Positions 32,111-43,850 of a stretch of DNA of 64,000 nt are shown here, in pieces. The translations under genes were made by a program, and so were the position numbers. Position 1 is the stretch's first letter. Each line of letters begins with the position of its first letter. The stretch comes from Triatoma infestans (Eukaryota > Arthropoda > Insecta > Hemiptera > Reduviidae). The stretch is taken from positions 1-64,000 of the forward strand of contig JAAEAF010006871.1 of assembly GCA_011037195.1 (NCBI GenBank), in the 5' to 3' direction. The notes under the pieces were generated by a model that saw nothing but the letters and a program-made list of their open reading frames with translations, was not told where the DNA came from and made no database searches.

Positions 32111-34904
32111 CTAGCTGTACCCGGTCCGCTTTGCTGGACCCTAATATATATTTGAAAGTAAAAACTTTAATTTATTTTATTAGAAAATATTTATTGAAAT
32201 GAAAAATAATAAGAGTGAATTGAAAACAAAATTTTAATGAAATACAATTTACAGAAAAAAATGCATATATTTCGTTAAAAGTAATATTTTGATTGTAATG
32301 CTTTTCGTATGAAAAAATTACTTTCTTTTTGATACACAATATTTATTAATCTGCCTTCTGGAGCATATGCAGAAGCGAGCCGTACCGGAAACGGCAATCA
32401 TTTAACACGTTGAGTACGGTTCTTGTCCCCGGCGTCAAGTAGCTAACTTCTTGTTAAACACGGGTGTCATTTTTGAGAAATATTAAGCTCTTACGGGGCT
32501 CACAATTATCTTATTTTTTTCAGATACAACGATTTTTCTTGTAGCTATATGTTATAAATAATTGGTAGAATTCAAATTTAACTAAATTTTTATTCTTGAT
32601 TCCGATGTCAAGTACCGTACATGGACAATAATTTCATTACTTGTATACGGCACTTGACCTCGGGGGGGTCAGAACAAATCATGTTCAGAGGTGCTTGCTT
32701 TTGCGAAACCTTTCTTATTTTCAACTAATGTTGATTAGTAGGCCGTGGGTGTAATATATAATGCATATAGCTTGGCTATCGGACGTTTTTTATATTTTTA
32801 TATAAAAAAATCCGATGTTTTGGAGGGTCCCCACATTCTTCGGGGATCTAAATACAAAAAAGTGTATTATTGTATGAAAGGAATAAAAAGAAGAAAATAA
32901 TATAAATAAATAATACAAAAATAAAGGAATGACAAAATATTTTATGGAAAGACAATGAATATAAAGAGAGAATAGAAAAGTAATAATAATGAAAATTTTA
33001 TTTATAATGAAAAATAATAATGAGTTTTGTATCAATAGGAAAACAATAACTAAAAATTTTTTGAAATGCCTTAGCATAATCATTAGCTCGAAGATAATGA
33101 AAAAGTGCACCAAAACGTATACACAAATTCGTAAGGCCTGAGGGCCAAGGCAGGGAGAAACGGAAAATGTGTATAGGTTGCTATAATAAACAGAAAAACA
33201 TTGTGTAATAAAGGGGCAGACGAAAAGGCAAAGCGCATTCATTATCAGTTTCGCATTGATTGCGACAATCCGAAACGATATTGTCTGCCATGTTTTAATA
33301 AACTTCATAACATCAAATAAAGCAAGCTAGTTTTTTTTATGTTATTACTATTTTTTTTTCAATAAACTAAAAAATAAAGTGGGTTCTAAGACTAAAGTAT
33401 TTTTAGTGTAATTTTATTTTTATATTATAATTTTATTTTTTATCGTAATATATTATTTAATTTGCGTATATTTTCATGTTCTTACGGTTCTTATTATAAG
33501 CACAGTATTTTTGTAAATTTCAAATGTGTTCTTATTCATAACCCAGAAAAAAAAAAAATCGGGTGCAAGAGATGGACTTTAAAAATATACGGTTCTTGTA
33601 CGCGGAGTCAAGTGCGGTGCTGGTGGCCTCTTCTGGGAAATATAACATACTAAGTAATGTAAAAGAATTGGGTTCATAGGTTCACACTACAGAGAAAAAG
33701 TCACTAGATGTCAGCGCTGCATTCTTGACCCCGGGGATGAGAACCGTCGTTTAAGGAATGTAATAGTTCTTGACCTCTAGGACAAGAACCGTTTCAGAGG
33801 CAAGTTCATCAAATCAGCCTCCGTCGTTAACGTGTTAAACTCAAAAGGTGTTTCTGCAGGTATCATGGGGATGCGAGGCAGTAGAGCGTTTTTACCTTTG
33901 AATTTACCAATTAAAATGGTTGCTTCTAAAACATTATTCATTATTTTTTTTCACGGCAAGTCTAGTTCCATGGCAGAGACGTGGTGGGTCGATGTTTCGC
34001 AGAAGGAGCACCAACTTTCAAATGGCGAATGTGAGGTGGCAAACCTGGCAAATCAAGCGAATTTAAAAATTCAATGGGATAATTAACTGAATCATACTGA
34101 TTCATAACAATATCTATATTGATTTGAATTTAAATGTATCGCCAGGCATTATATTTTGAATTTTAATGGTGATGTCATTTACGTTAACATTTTTGGCAGC
34201 CAATATTGCACGTTCTGCTAACCATTTATGATTTCTGTAATTTTGTTCAATAAATGGTAAAATACTCTGAATCATATTCTATTTAGTGTCAATCATATTG
34301 TAGAAATTGTTTGGCAATGTAATACATTTTGTGGTTTCATCGACTGGTATTTTTCCCTCTCCAACATCTAATTGGAGTGAAACGCGCTGCTGAACTATGA
34401 TTTTGTAGATATACATGCATATTAATAGTTAAACTTAGTTTGATGACATGTGCCAATAAATGATATGCTTTTAGGAGGCATGCCTTGAGTTCGTCGGCAG
34501 GTGTTGAACGTGGAATAACTGGTAATGTTTGACACCAGAGCAATAACCAAAGCAATATCTTTTTGTGATGGGACGTATGCATGTGAAAAAAAAAACGATT
34601 TTTCGTCAGCCTCAACAACATATATAAATTTATCAACATGAGTCATTAATTCTCGAGATTTGCCATTACGTACAACGGTCATTCATTTTTATGAAGCGAA
34701 CTGTCATTACTGATTGACGGACATCTTACTGATTGATATCTTTTTTTCGTATCTTTTGAAAAGCGCCATAAATCGAAAATTTTGTGTACTAAAATCAATC
34801 CATACCTCAGCCTCAACAACATATATAAATTTGACAGTAGTTGAGTCATTAATTCTCGAAATTTGACATTACGTACAGCGGACATTCCCTGTTATATATA
34901 TAGA
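32111..34904 (-). mobile_element. Nonautonomous Helitron (interrupted)
   Basis: On the minus strand it begins TCTATATATATATAAC at 34904 and ends with hairpin GGTCC ... GGACC (32123-32140), eight bases, then CTAG at 32114-32111. It is preceded by A and followed by T, the A/T insertion site of Helitrons, and there is no TSD. No Rep/helicase frame is visible. The 5' terminal ~100 bp are repeated internally (about 34612-34682). A piggyBac-like element occupies 32406-33834, so the Helitron itself is ~1.36 kb. The frames at 33832-34086 and 34337-34885 do not resemble known proteins. Confidence 0.85.
32406..33834. mobile_element. piggyBac-like nonautonomous element
   Basis: A 1,429-bp element flanked by TTAA at 32402-32405 and 33835-33838. 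Ends are CACGTTGA at the left and TAACGTG at the right, with subterminal inverted blocks ACGGTTCTTGTCC (left) and GGACAAGAACCGT (right). No transposase motif is readable. The only long frame (minus, 32790-33308, 172 codons) is hydrophobic and AT-driven and resembles nothing known. GGTTCTTG and TCAAG motifs recur through the element (about 32417, 32606, 32644, 33590, 33725, 33770). It interrupts the Helitron. Confidence 0.75.
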
Positions 34905-34909
34905 TTTTA

Positions 34910-35320
34910 ACTTTTTTTTAGGTATGTCCTAAAGAGGGGGGGGATTCAAGTTTTCTAGTGACTTAATTTAGTTCCATTCATTAAATGACATTAAAGACAA
35001 TTTAATCTATTGTGAAGACAACAAGTTTGAAATAAACTTTGTTAACAGCAAGTTAACGACGCCTGTTTGAGAAACTTAACTGTTTCTCACTAGATTTCTT
35101 TTATACAACAATAAACTCTGTTATTTAGAACTAAATGTCCAATCTAAGTGGAATTAAATATTTCTATAACCGTCTCTAAAGAAACTTATTAACATGCTTT
35201 TAATAAAATTAATAAAAATAAACTACACTCATCTGTGCGTACGAAATTGATAGACCACCCTTCACAACTAACTCAAAGCGATACAAAATTTCTGGGGGTT
35301 TTGAATTTTATGTTCTGCTA
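34910..35320. other. Unannotated sequence
   Basis: AT-rich; no recognised feature. Confidence 0.4.
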
Positions 35321-35407
35321 TAAGAGGAAATATTACGATCGTTACAAATTTTTTAGAAATTTGATTTTCACCAGAAATAGATGTTTTGAAGTCTCCTGAG
35401 TCCTGAA

Positions 35408-35438
<31 letters not shown>

Positions 35439-35440
35439 AA
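35320..35440 (-). repeat. Family A 3' remnant with poly-T
   Basis: Minus-oriented remnant (ATAAGAGGAAATATTACG, CACCAGAAATAGATG, TCTCCTGAGTCC) followed by an uninterrupted T run of about 25 bases (35409-35435). Confidence 0.55.
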
Positions 35441-35659
35441 ATTACACCACGCTTGAAGTAATACAACTGTGGGTCAAATTTTTTTTTCTTCTCATGTAAA
35501 TCATGTCATGTAAACATTTCGTCCCACATTTGCTTATTGTATCTATTGTAAAGTTCAAATAATTATTGAGTAGTTAAAAATTATGTTTATATATCTGTGC
35601 AGTTAACATCCAAGTTTTAAGGAAGTATGTTATGTCTTCTCGAGATAATTCAGTACGAT

Positions 35660-36645
35660 ACCAGTTCGCAAAATTATCATTGACAAATTTGTGTTCTCAA
35701 CTATATTTTATAGTTTGTGTACCAATTTAATTAATTCGTCGAAAACTTTTTACCAGTAAAAGCTCATTTCCGTACTAATTTCTTGAAACTGGGAATTTGG
35801 TCATTTATTTGCGGAATTATTTTGTTTGGATGATAGAATTGTATAATCAACTATGATAGCCACTTTAGAGAAAAATATAACCCCACCCCTCCCCTAAAAG
35901 TGCTATTAAATGAATTTTCCTAGAGAAATGTTTTAAATAAAAGTTGTAGATCATTGTATGTTTAGTTTACAAAGGAAGTTTCAAGAAAATCGTCGGAGAC
36001 ATTTTTGAGAAAATCGTGAAAATATGAAAAAATCATTTAGTAAAGTGGTAATGTAAACGCACTTCTGGTTATCCGGATTTTGTTGAAACACGTATTTTGA
36101 ACAGCATATTCAATTCTAATTAACATTATTTAGATGATAGAACTGTTTAATAAACTGAAATAGCACTTTAGATGAAAACCTAACCCCACCGCCTCACCCA
36201 TAACTGCCCATAAATGAATTTTCCCAGAGAAACATTTCAAATACCCCACCTAAACGGAATATCAAGCAATTTTCTCAAAAATAGCTCAGACGATTTTCTT
36301 GAAACTTCCTATATAAACTAAACATACAAAGATCTACAACTTTTACTTATAACATTTCTCTGGGAAAATTTATTTAAGGGCACTTTTGGGAGAGGGATGG
36401 GGCTATGTTGTTCTCTAAAGTGCTATCATAGTTGATTATATAATTCTATCATCCAAAGAAAATTAATTAGAAATAAATGGATGGCTTTAATTCCGAGTTT
36501 GAAGGAAATCAGTAAACCGGAAGTGTGCTTTTAATGCTCTGTTTTCGACAAATTTAATTAAATTTGGTACACAAACTATAAAATTTATCAATTATAATTT
36601 TGAGAAGTGGAATAAGAGTTAGTTGTTTGAGTGTTTCACACCAGA
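35660..36645. repeat. Family A repeat, inverted pair (copy A7)
   Basis: Plus-oriented family A body from about 35660 to 36247. It then meets a minus-oriented copy (36265-36645) that ends with the minus-strand 5' terminus GTGTTTCACACCAGA. The junction includes an ACGGAATATCAAG fragment at 36254. Both outer ends are family A 5' ends, the reverse of copy A1, whose outer ends are 3' hairpins. Confidence 0.75.
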
Positions 36646-36649
36646 CTTT

Positions 36650-37680
36650 TTTTTTTATCGTATTCCGTAAATTTCCGGTGGTAATTGAATTTCTAAAAAA
36701 TTTTATACTATCGTAATTACTTTCTCCTCTTACCGTCATGAGTAAGTGAAAGTAAGTAATTATAATTATGTAGAAAATTAATCATAATTATAATTAATTA
36801 AATTGCAGTTTAAAGAGAAAAGTTGTATGAGTAATTTTTTACACTGAATTTTTTTTTTAATTTAAATTAATTAATCCAATACCTTACTGTAATTAACTTT
36901 ATTCTATCTCTCAGGTTGGAAAACAAAAAAAAAAACTTATGGAAGACTTTTCAAAAGAAATAAAAAGTTAAAAGAAAAAAAAATCAAATAAAATCTTGAA
37001 AGGAGAGTTATAATAATTTTGTGTTCTATTAAGCCGACCTCTTATAAGTTTTGCTTTTATTAAATTTCTACAAGTATTCCTCCCTCCCCCTCCACTCCTT
37101 TTAGGATTAAAACCATGGCACAACCATTGCAATATGCCTTTAGGTAGATAAAATATAGTTTATAAATCCAATTTAGAAAAGAAAGAAATAGGAAATTTGT
37201 ATTTATTAATTTTCTTCTTTATAATATTTATAAACTAATTTCTTTTTAATCATTTTTATATAAACTTATAGATTTTAGTTGTGTAATATATAATTAATTT
37301 TATAATCTAACATTAATTACAAGCACAGTTATTTATTAAATATTTAATTTAAGAATTTTCATCCCATGTAAATAATGAAGTAAATGAATAGCTAACAACA
37401 TTTTATGTTTGAGAATAAAGTTTTCTTACAGGTACTGTAATTGTTTAAAACAAGATTTACTAAACAAAAATACATTAAAGTGAAATTTCTTTAAATAATT
37501 ATATTACCATATAAACTAACAATGTTTTATAGTAACGGTCGTTGAAAGCAGGATTTTACTTATATAACGCACAAAATGAATTACTTCTTTTAGCTCAAAA
37601 GTTTAATCTATAAGTTAAATAGAATATACAAAACCAATGTGTTAAAGTTCGGGGGCTAAAAAAACTAGGACAAGTATCTG
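36650..37680. other. Unannotated AT-rich sequence
   Basis: About 1 kb with no recognised gene, TIR or repeat. Confidence 0.4.
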
Positions 37681-37685
37681 GTTTT

Positions 37686-39290
37686 AAATGGTGGGATCCT
37701 ATGTAACCTGCAGAGGCCGCGGTGTTCCTCAGGGCAGTATTCTCGGACCACTACTCTTCATACTTTACACTGCCGACATACCAACTCACTGTAGTGGAAT
37801 CCGTTAATTGTGATTCCTGAGGTATGTAGTAGATATCTTGAAAAGGGTGGAAGTTAGTTTAGAGATTTTTGTAAGTTAGAGCTCGAATTACTAACACTGA
37901 ATTTATAAAAAAAATAGACTATATTTTTACAGTAAATTAAATGTGAGAAATGGTAACTATTAATATGAAATACTTAGATAATTTAAAGTTAAAATAACCA
38001 ATAATTTAATATGATAAAAATAAATAAACTAAGATGCACAATTATGAAAATCAATATAAGTAAAACCTGTATAGGGACGCGGAACTGCTGCTAGTATAAC
38101 GATGTACTCGTATATAATGATAAGACGTACTGAAGTATAATGATGTATATTAATCTAAAGGCGTACTGGTGTATAATGATCCCCTCTTCCAATGAACCGA
38201 AGTTTATATTAGTGTTAGCAACACTCCCACCAAGACATCTGTCCTAGTGTGCGACCTTGTGCAACCTTGGTTAGTTCGGTGACCAGTGATTTAGGTCAGT
38301 GGCCAGCTTTATCGGTGCTTGCTTTGATGTAAAGTATTGACCCTTGGTTTTGTTTGTTTGGCCACGGCCTTGTCTTGAAGACAGCGGCCGGCTAGGCCAC
38401 TAGTTATAAATTATTTTTTATTCCTGCCATCCTTTGTGAAGATAGCAGCTGGCTGGAACCACTTTGACATTGCTATGACTTTATGTCATTACGTCACCCT
38501 CACACAACGACTTTCACTTAGGCAGACGACATCGTCATTCTCTCTCCTCACTCTGACCCGCTGCAGTCAACTCGTACTCTGCAATAACTGAATTCTCTCG
38601 AACAAAGTTTTTTAAGTGGAAAATGAAAATAAATGTCCAGAAATGCCAACAAATTAGATTCACACTTCGTCGTGCCACCTGTTCTCCAGTGTATTTAAAT
38701 CATACTGCATTCCCTTGCGCGGACACTGTACGTTATCTGGGAATGTACATTGACAAGCGCCTGACTTGGGAATTCACACACAAGACTCAAACGACAAGAA
38801 ATGAAGAAACGATTTCACCTACTAGCCCGACTGCTTGAAAGACGATCAAAACTGACATTGAACAACATATATAGCGCATCACTCAAACCGATCTGGACTT
38901 ACGGACTCAAACTGTGGGGGCCAGCCAAGTATCCCAACATCTACCGTCTTCAGTCATTTCAATAAAAAATTCTTCGCCGCATAACTAATGCTCCATACTA
39001 TGTCTCCAACAAAACTATCCACAATGATCTCAATATACCTTTCATTACAGACAATACCACCTCGCTATAAGTTTCATTCTAATCTTCTAATTCATCACCT
39101 CTCATCTTCATCCCTTTCTGACGACTAGACTCGACGTCTGAAGCGGCGCTGGCCGCGCAACTTCCTCGACGTAGGAGGTCAGTAAATAACAACTCACATG
39201 GAGAATCACCAATGGGTGATAACTCTCACACGTCTACACTTACCATATTTACTAGTTGTAGGAGCAGCGCTTTTACAGTTGTAATTTAAA
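37686..39290 (+). pseudogene. jockey-clade LINE, RT C-terminal half, split by a solo LTR
   Basis: First part 37686-37789 reads RGVPQGSILGPLLFILYTAD, the RT fingers/palm signature of jockey elements. After the solo LTR (37790-38493) the frame resumes across the TSD with a stop and then ADDIVILSPHSD, corresponding to the FADD catalytic box. NVQKCQQIRFTLRR, VRYLGMYIDKRLTW and LKPIWTYGLKLWG follow in shifting frames up to about 38930. The 3' end has an A-rich tail near 39302-39313. Stops and frameshifts make it inactive; the endonuclease part is missing. Confidence 0.85.
37790..38493 (-). mobile_element. Solo LTR, family 1 (copy 2), inside a jockey RT
   Basis: A 704-bp minus-strand homologue of 8968-9613 and 49260-49954. 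Flanking TCAC at 37786-37789 and 38494-38497 is an exact 4-bp TSD. On the minus strand its first base is mutated (CGTAATGAC instead of TGTAATGAC) and it ends TTCCACTACA. It separates the PQGS motif from the ADD motif of the host LINE. Confidence 0.85.
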
Positions 39291-39309
39291 ATAAATAAAT
39301 GAAAAAAAA

Positions 39310-40075
39310 AAAAATGGTGGGAAATGATGTGTGATAATTACAACACACACACACACACACACACACTCACACATAATTTCAAACTGTTACTTATATAATT
39401 TATATTTATCGTTTTACTTAGTAAGTATTTACTAAGGTTTAAGTAAATAAAGAGATTTAGATAGCTAGTAGAGAGTAATTTGGTCCATGATTTATAACTT
39501 CTTGATGAGTGTTTTAATTAAACTGGTTGACACGTTGAAAACTACTTTTCAACTTCTGTTTTTTTTTTTGTATTTTGTTTAATACTGGTTACCAAGATAC
39601 CTGCTTTATTTTATTGGTGTAATTATTGTTTATTTACATTGGATTAAACTTCCAATTGAGATTTAGGGAAGGTGTTTGGGCGGGCACCATCCAATTTGGA
39701 TTGCTACTGCCAGTGGATATTTTGTGGATTTGGAAAAGAAGAGATAAGTTAGACTTACTAAATACTGTTTATCCTGAATGAAAATGTGACAAGGCACACA
39801 TTATGAGCAGGCTAACGATGGCCGCCTCAATACACAAAAAACAAGGCAGAAAAAAAAGTCATTTTGTGATAATTTCCTTTCATTAAAATCACTGATTATA
39901 ATATAAATATTTTCATAAAAGTCAGAATTTTTATTAACTGTTTAGTTCCTTTAACTGCCACCAGATCAAACAGACCACAATATTGAAGCATTGCTAATGG
40001 AAAGGCTGAGAAATAGCTCAGATACCTTAAATAAACTACTAAAATTGTTCAAATAAAATCAAGTCTAGCTACAGA
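39310..40075. other. Unannotated sequence
   Basis: (AC)n at about 39340-39366; otherwise nothing recognised. Confidence 0.4.
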
Positions 40076-40076
40076 C

Positions 40077-40210
40077 AACACTGCCCATCACCGGACAGTG
40101 AGTTTTAGAGGCTGCTAGGAAGAAAAAATGTAAGGGCAGTATGCTGGATTCGAACCCGGGACCACCGCGTTGCTAGTCTAGCGCGCTACCACTGAGCTAA
40201 TCCCTTCGTT
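40077..40210 (-). mobile_element. tRNA-like SINE (copy 3)
   Basis: Minus-strand copy with B-box (GGATTCGAACCCGGG reversed) and A-box (GCGCGCTACCACTGAGC reversed) at 40150-40200, and the CTGCCCATCACCGGACAG body segment. Confidence 0.75.
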
Positions 40211-40411
40211 CTCCCTTGGCTTTCGCCAATTAACTAAGAACGGAGACCCTAGTTTGTGTACTGTGTTTGTCCTTGTCTGTAAAGTGTAGAGTGTATATAG
40301 TTTAAGTGTATTGTGTACTGTTCTGACGAAGTGCATGGAGTACTGAGCTGTGGTAACCTGTAGGGTCGCTACTCCCCAAATAACGCATGCGACAGATACC
40401 CCTTGCGGGCT
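40211..40411 (-). repeat. Head segment of SINE composite (copy 3)
   Basis: Matches 16718-16940 and the inverse of 11048-11235 (TTGGCTTTCGCCAATTAAC, TGTAAAGTGTAGAGTG, CCCTTGCGGG). It is shorter at its outer end than the other two heads. Confidence 0.65.
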
Positions 40412-40469
40412 CCCTCGTAATTAATAAAACTGTTTTCGTATTTGAAATATTTTGTTCATACACACATAT

Positions 40470-40605
40470 AATCCGCTAAAAACATTCTTTTCGTATTCAA
40501 AATTCTTTCCAAACCTCAAAACATATTATATTTTCTGTGTAAACTCATTTTCAAAAATTTGACACGATCGCCGATACTTCCTCTTATTAGCGGTAAAAAA
40601 AAAAT
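40470..40605 (+). repeat. Family A 3' end remnant
   Basis: CCGCTAAAAACATTC, CCTCAAAACATATTA, AAATTTGACACGATCG and CTTCCTCTTATTAGCGG mark a decayed family A terminus. Confidence 0.55.
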
Positions 40606-40894
40606 ACATACTGACTGAGACCTGTGGTCGCAATTGACGGCCTATGGACCAGATATGACTCGCGAAGGTTTTGTATTAGGCCCGTGGCTCTGATCATTTC
40701 TATTCTAAAAAACAAATCAATATTTGTACTACCTTGTTAATAAAACAGAAAAAAATTCAATATTTCCAAACTTAATAAAAGAATAATTTAATAAAAGAAA
40801 TCAATATAATTCTAACAGGATATATTTTCCAAATATTTTATATTTTTGTAAAATAAAAATTGTTAAAAAATTTAAATTTTAAATGTTGTCACAG

Positions 40895-41745
40895 ATGGTA
40901 TTTCGCAGATGGTCCACTGCGAATACATCCACTGGAATACATCCCGTTCTTGTTGTAGTACCACAAGGAAGTGTCTTAGCCCCACTGCTTTATTGAATCT
41001 ATTCTTCCGACTTATCTACACATCGCTCTACCTCTATGCACATTCGCTGACGACACTGGAATTCTCTACACATACTGATCCCACACTCTCTGCCCGCTCT
41101 CTACAATCACATCTGTATTCACTAGAACCTTGGCTGCAAAAAATTGCGAATAAAAATCAATCCACATAAATCAAAATACATAGTCTTTACACTGAAAGGA
41201 AAAACTCTTACTCCTGTCTAATTAATTATATATTCTTCTTATATTATTAATCTTATCTAATTATATTATTCTTTAGCCGACCATGTGCGCCACATTGTGC
41301 TATATTACGACAAGAGACTCACTTGGAACCCTCATAGACGACTTAAAGGAATCGAACTAAACAAATGATACAAGCTTCTAGCCAGAGTATTTGATCGTCG
41401 ACCAAAAGAAACAAACACTTAACAATAAAAGACGTCTGTATCTATATCTTCTACAATTATATGGACTTACGGACTTAAACATTTGGGATCAGTTAAACGG
41501 TCTAACATCAATAAATTACGAACTCATCACTCTAAAATCCTTCGACGTATTATAAACGCTCCATTCTATATCAGTAACTGAACTATGCAAAAAAGATCTC
41601 AATAAATTCGCCTTACGCCCGAACTTGCTAAATCTTGTTACAATCAACTTCACAAAAACTTTTCAACATATCCTAATCCTTTTTAGCCACTAACTTGTTC
41701 TCAACCATACTTTCTTCCAATCCTTAAATGGATGGATGATCACAC
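40895..41745 (+). pseudogene. jockey-clade LINE remnant, second copy
   Basis: Plus-strand pieces: VLVVVPQGSVLAPLLY (40945-40995), TDPTLSARSLQSHLYSLEPW (41080-41140), then LYYDKRLTWNPHRRLKGIEL (41303-41360) and YKLLARVFDRRP (41370-41405). They lie in different frames with stops. It is the same type as 37686-39290 but a different copy with a different arrangement of decay. Confidence 0.75.
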
Positions 41746-41917
41746 CATTCAAGCCATTCACACTATTAACTTAGCATATTCACTTTTTGTACAGTTTTGA
41801 CAATGACAAATAAAAAGTTATAAAAATTAGAAAAAAAAAAATGCTGTTTTAACTGTTTATATAAGTTGCAAATGCCCGACAACATAAAGGCATAATAAAA
41901 CAGAGCCTTAATGTTTT

Positions 41918-42074
41918 TATCAGAGACATTTTCCGTGGTAGCCTGCTTCATTTTGTGGTCATCGACCGGTTTCGGGCGTTCGCCCATCTTCAGGATGCGT
42001 TTTTCAGACAGTGTGACAAAACAGGCTTAGCAAATTGAGTTTACACACTCAAATGTCTCTGATGCTTTCCAACT
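41918..42074. mobile_element. Foldback element F6, with the best-preserved hammerhead-like motif
   Basis: Outer ends ATCAGAGACATTT (about 41919) and AAATGTCTCTGAT (about 42051-42063) are inverted copies. The minus-strand motif at 41964-41993 reads: 5' flank CATC, CTGAAGA, T, stem GGGC loop GAAC GCCC, GAAA, CCGGTC, 3' flank GATG. The CATC/GATG flanks would form a four-pair stem I. The second motif expected in the right arm is missing. Same family as F1. Confidence 0.7.
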
Positions 42075-42115
42075 CTTCGGAACCAACCACCACAACCATT
42101 AATATTTTTAATTTA

Positions 42116-42335
42116 GAGAAGGAAGTAGCTTAGTGGAAGCGCATTGGACTAGGAATGTGGAGGTCCTGGGTTCAAGTGCAGCAGTGCTCCCTTAGATTTT
42201 TTTTCTTTCTAGGATTCTCTACAGCTCACTGGGACCGGGATGGACAGTGTTGTCTGTAACGAGAGGACACTGTTCGGAAGCCGGCATTGCCCTGAGAAGG
42301 CTCCACGCGACACAGACGATGATACGCCTTAAATT
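42116..42335 (+). mobile_element. tRNA-like SINE (copy 4), without head
   Basis: AGTAGCTTAGTGGAAGCGC (A-box-like) and GTCCTGGGTTCAAGTGC (B-box-like), followed by TTAGATTTTTTTTCTTTC and TGGACAGTGTTGTCTGTAAC. The head segment seen in copies 1-3 is absent, so the SINE can exist alone. Confidence 0.7.
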
Positions 42336-42369
42336 AAAAAAAATGTAATCTGATTTAAGGCAATCTATT

Positions 42370-43675
42370 GCGTTTGAGTTTTTGACCCGAGAATAAAACC
42401 AGACCATTTCTGCTAAAAACATTTCTTTCAAACCCAGCTGTATTCCGAACATATATTTCCGTTGAAAACTCAATTTTGAACATATGAGACGATCACAATA
42501 CTCACGATCTATTTGCGTATTTAAGAGAAACTGAAAAATGGCAAATAATTGGTACTTTTACTAAAGCAACGGAAATGGTAATGTGCAGTAATAAAAGAGT
42601 TAAGTTTCACATTAAAAATGGATGGTCATTCATAAGATCAGCCCAATAAAATAGCAATTTTCAGAAATAAACAAAACTTCATCTATGTTTGTTTGATGTA
42701 AAAGTAATACTTTATAATTCTACATCTGCTGCAAAATATATAGAAAAATAAAACTTATAAAGCTTCATAATGAATAAATCGTGAATCTTGAATTTCCGCA
42801 TAATTGCTCATTCATCCATCCATTTTTATCCAAAGCGCTATCGTTAAATATGTATGGAAACCATTTTGTTCAGTAGTAAAAGAAAGAGAAGCTGAAAATA
42901 AACAGAGAGAGAGAGAGAGAATGAAAGAGTGTCTTACAGAGCAGAAAACAAAGTCATGGTTCAGTTTTGTAGAGTTACATAAGAGCGTAATGGGTGTGTG
43001 TGTGTGTGTGGATTCTGTATGGTAAAGTTACAGCTTTACAAATACTACACAGGCTTCACTTTGTTTTTTTTTTGGTGGTGCCATCATTGTTGCTTGCTCA
43101 GCGCTAACAACTACATAGCATACTTAGCCCGCTCATATTTACATACTCACTTAGCAGGCCACTTCGTATGACTAACAAGTGGGATGCCCACACTTGTTTG
43201 TAATCTAAACCCTCTTTGTATAAATGATTTTAATCCAGTAGCCATAAAAATAATAAAAGTTTATCATTTTCCCTTATTAAAATTTATCTCTCATTAACAA
43301 TAAAAGCAAATCATGGAACCGTGACGTTATTGTTATTTTGTATTAATTATAAAAATAATATATTTATGTATATTAATACAAAATAAAATATTAAAAATAG
43401 AATAATCTATAACAATCCTGCCTAAACTAAAAGAAGATTATGTAGGATATGTTTATCCTAAATGTGCTCTACAATATTAAATATTGTAAACATTTTTAAT
43501 CAATCATTAAAAAAAAAAAAAAAAAGGATTTTATTTTAATTAAATAACTTTTTGTTTCCTGGATTTTTAATATTTTATTAACAGGGAAATTTAATCCTTA
43601 ATCTCTTTATCTGTTTTTTTTTTTTGTTTTTTTTTTAATTAATATTATATTTTGTACAGCTGTTTCCTTATCTCG
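42370..43675. other. Unannotated sequence with a family A remnant
   Basis: 42410-42510 has weak family A 3' phrases (TTTCCGTTGAAAACTC). The rest shows only (GA)n at about 42904-42920, a short (GT)n at 42992-43010, and poly-A/poly-T runs. Confidence 0.4.
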
Positions 43676-43676
43676 A

Positions 43677-43819
43677 TTTATAATAAATTTCTCTTACTAA
43701 CTAACTGACAAGAGGAAGTTACTGGCTGCGATCTTATTAAATTTTCGATATAAACGTGGATTTCTGAAAATGTCCATGTGTGTTGTGGGTGGGTGAGGGG
43801 GCATTTGTGAACAGTATTG

Positions 43820-43850
<31 letters not shown>

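Noticed and set aside
32790..33308. 172-codon hydrophobic minus-strand frame
   Set aside because: Lies inside a piggyBac-like MITE, is driven by AT composition and poly-T codons, and resembles no known membrane protein.
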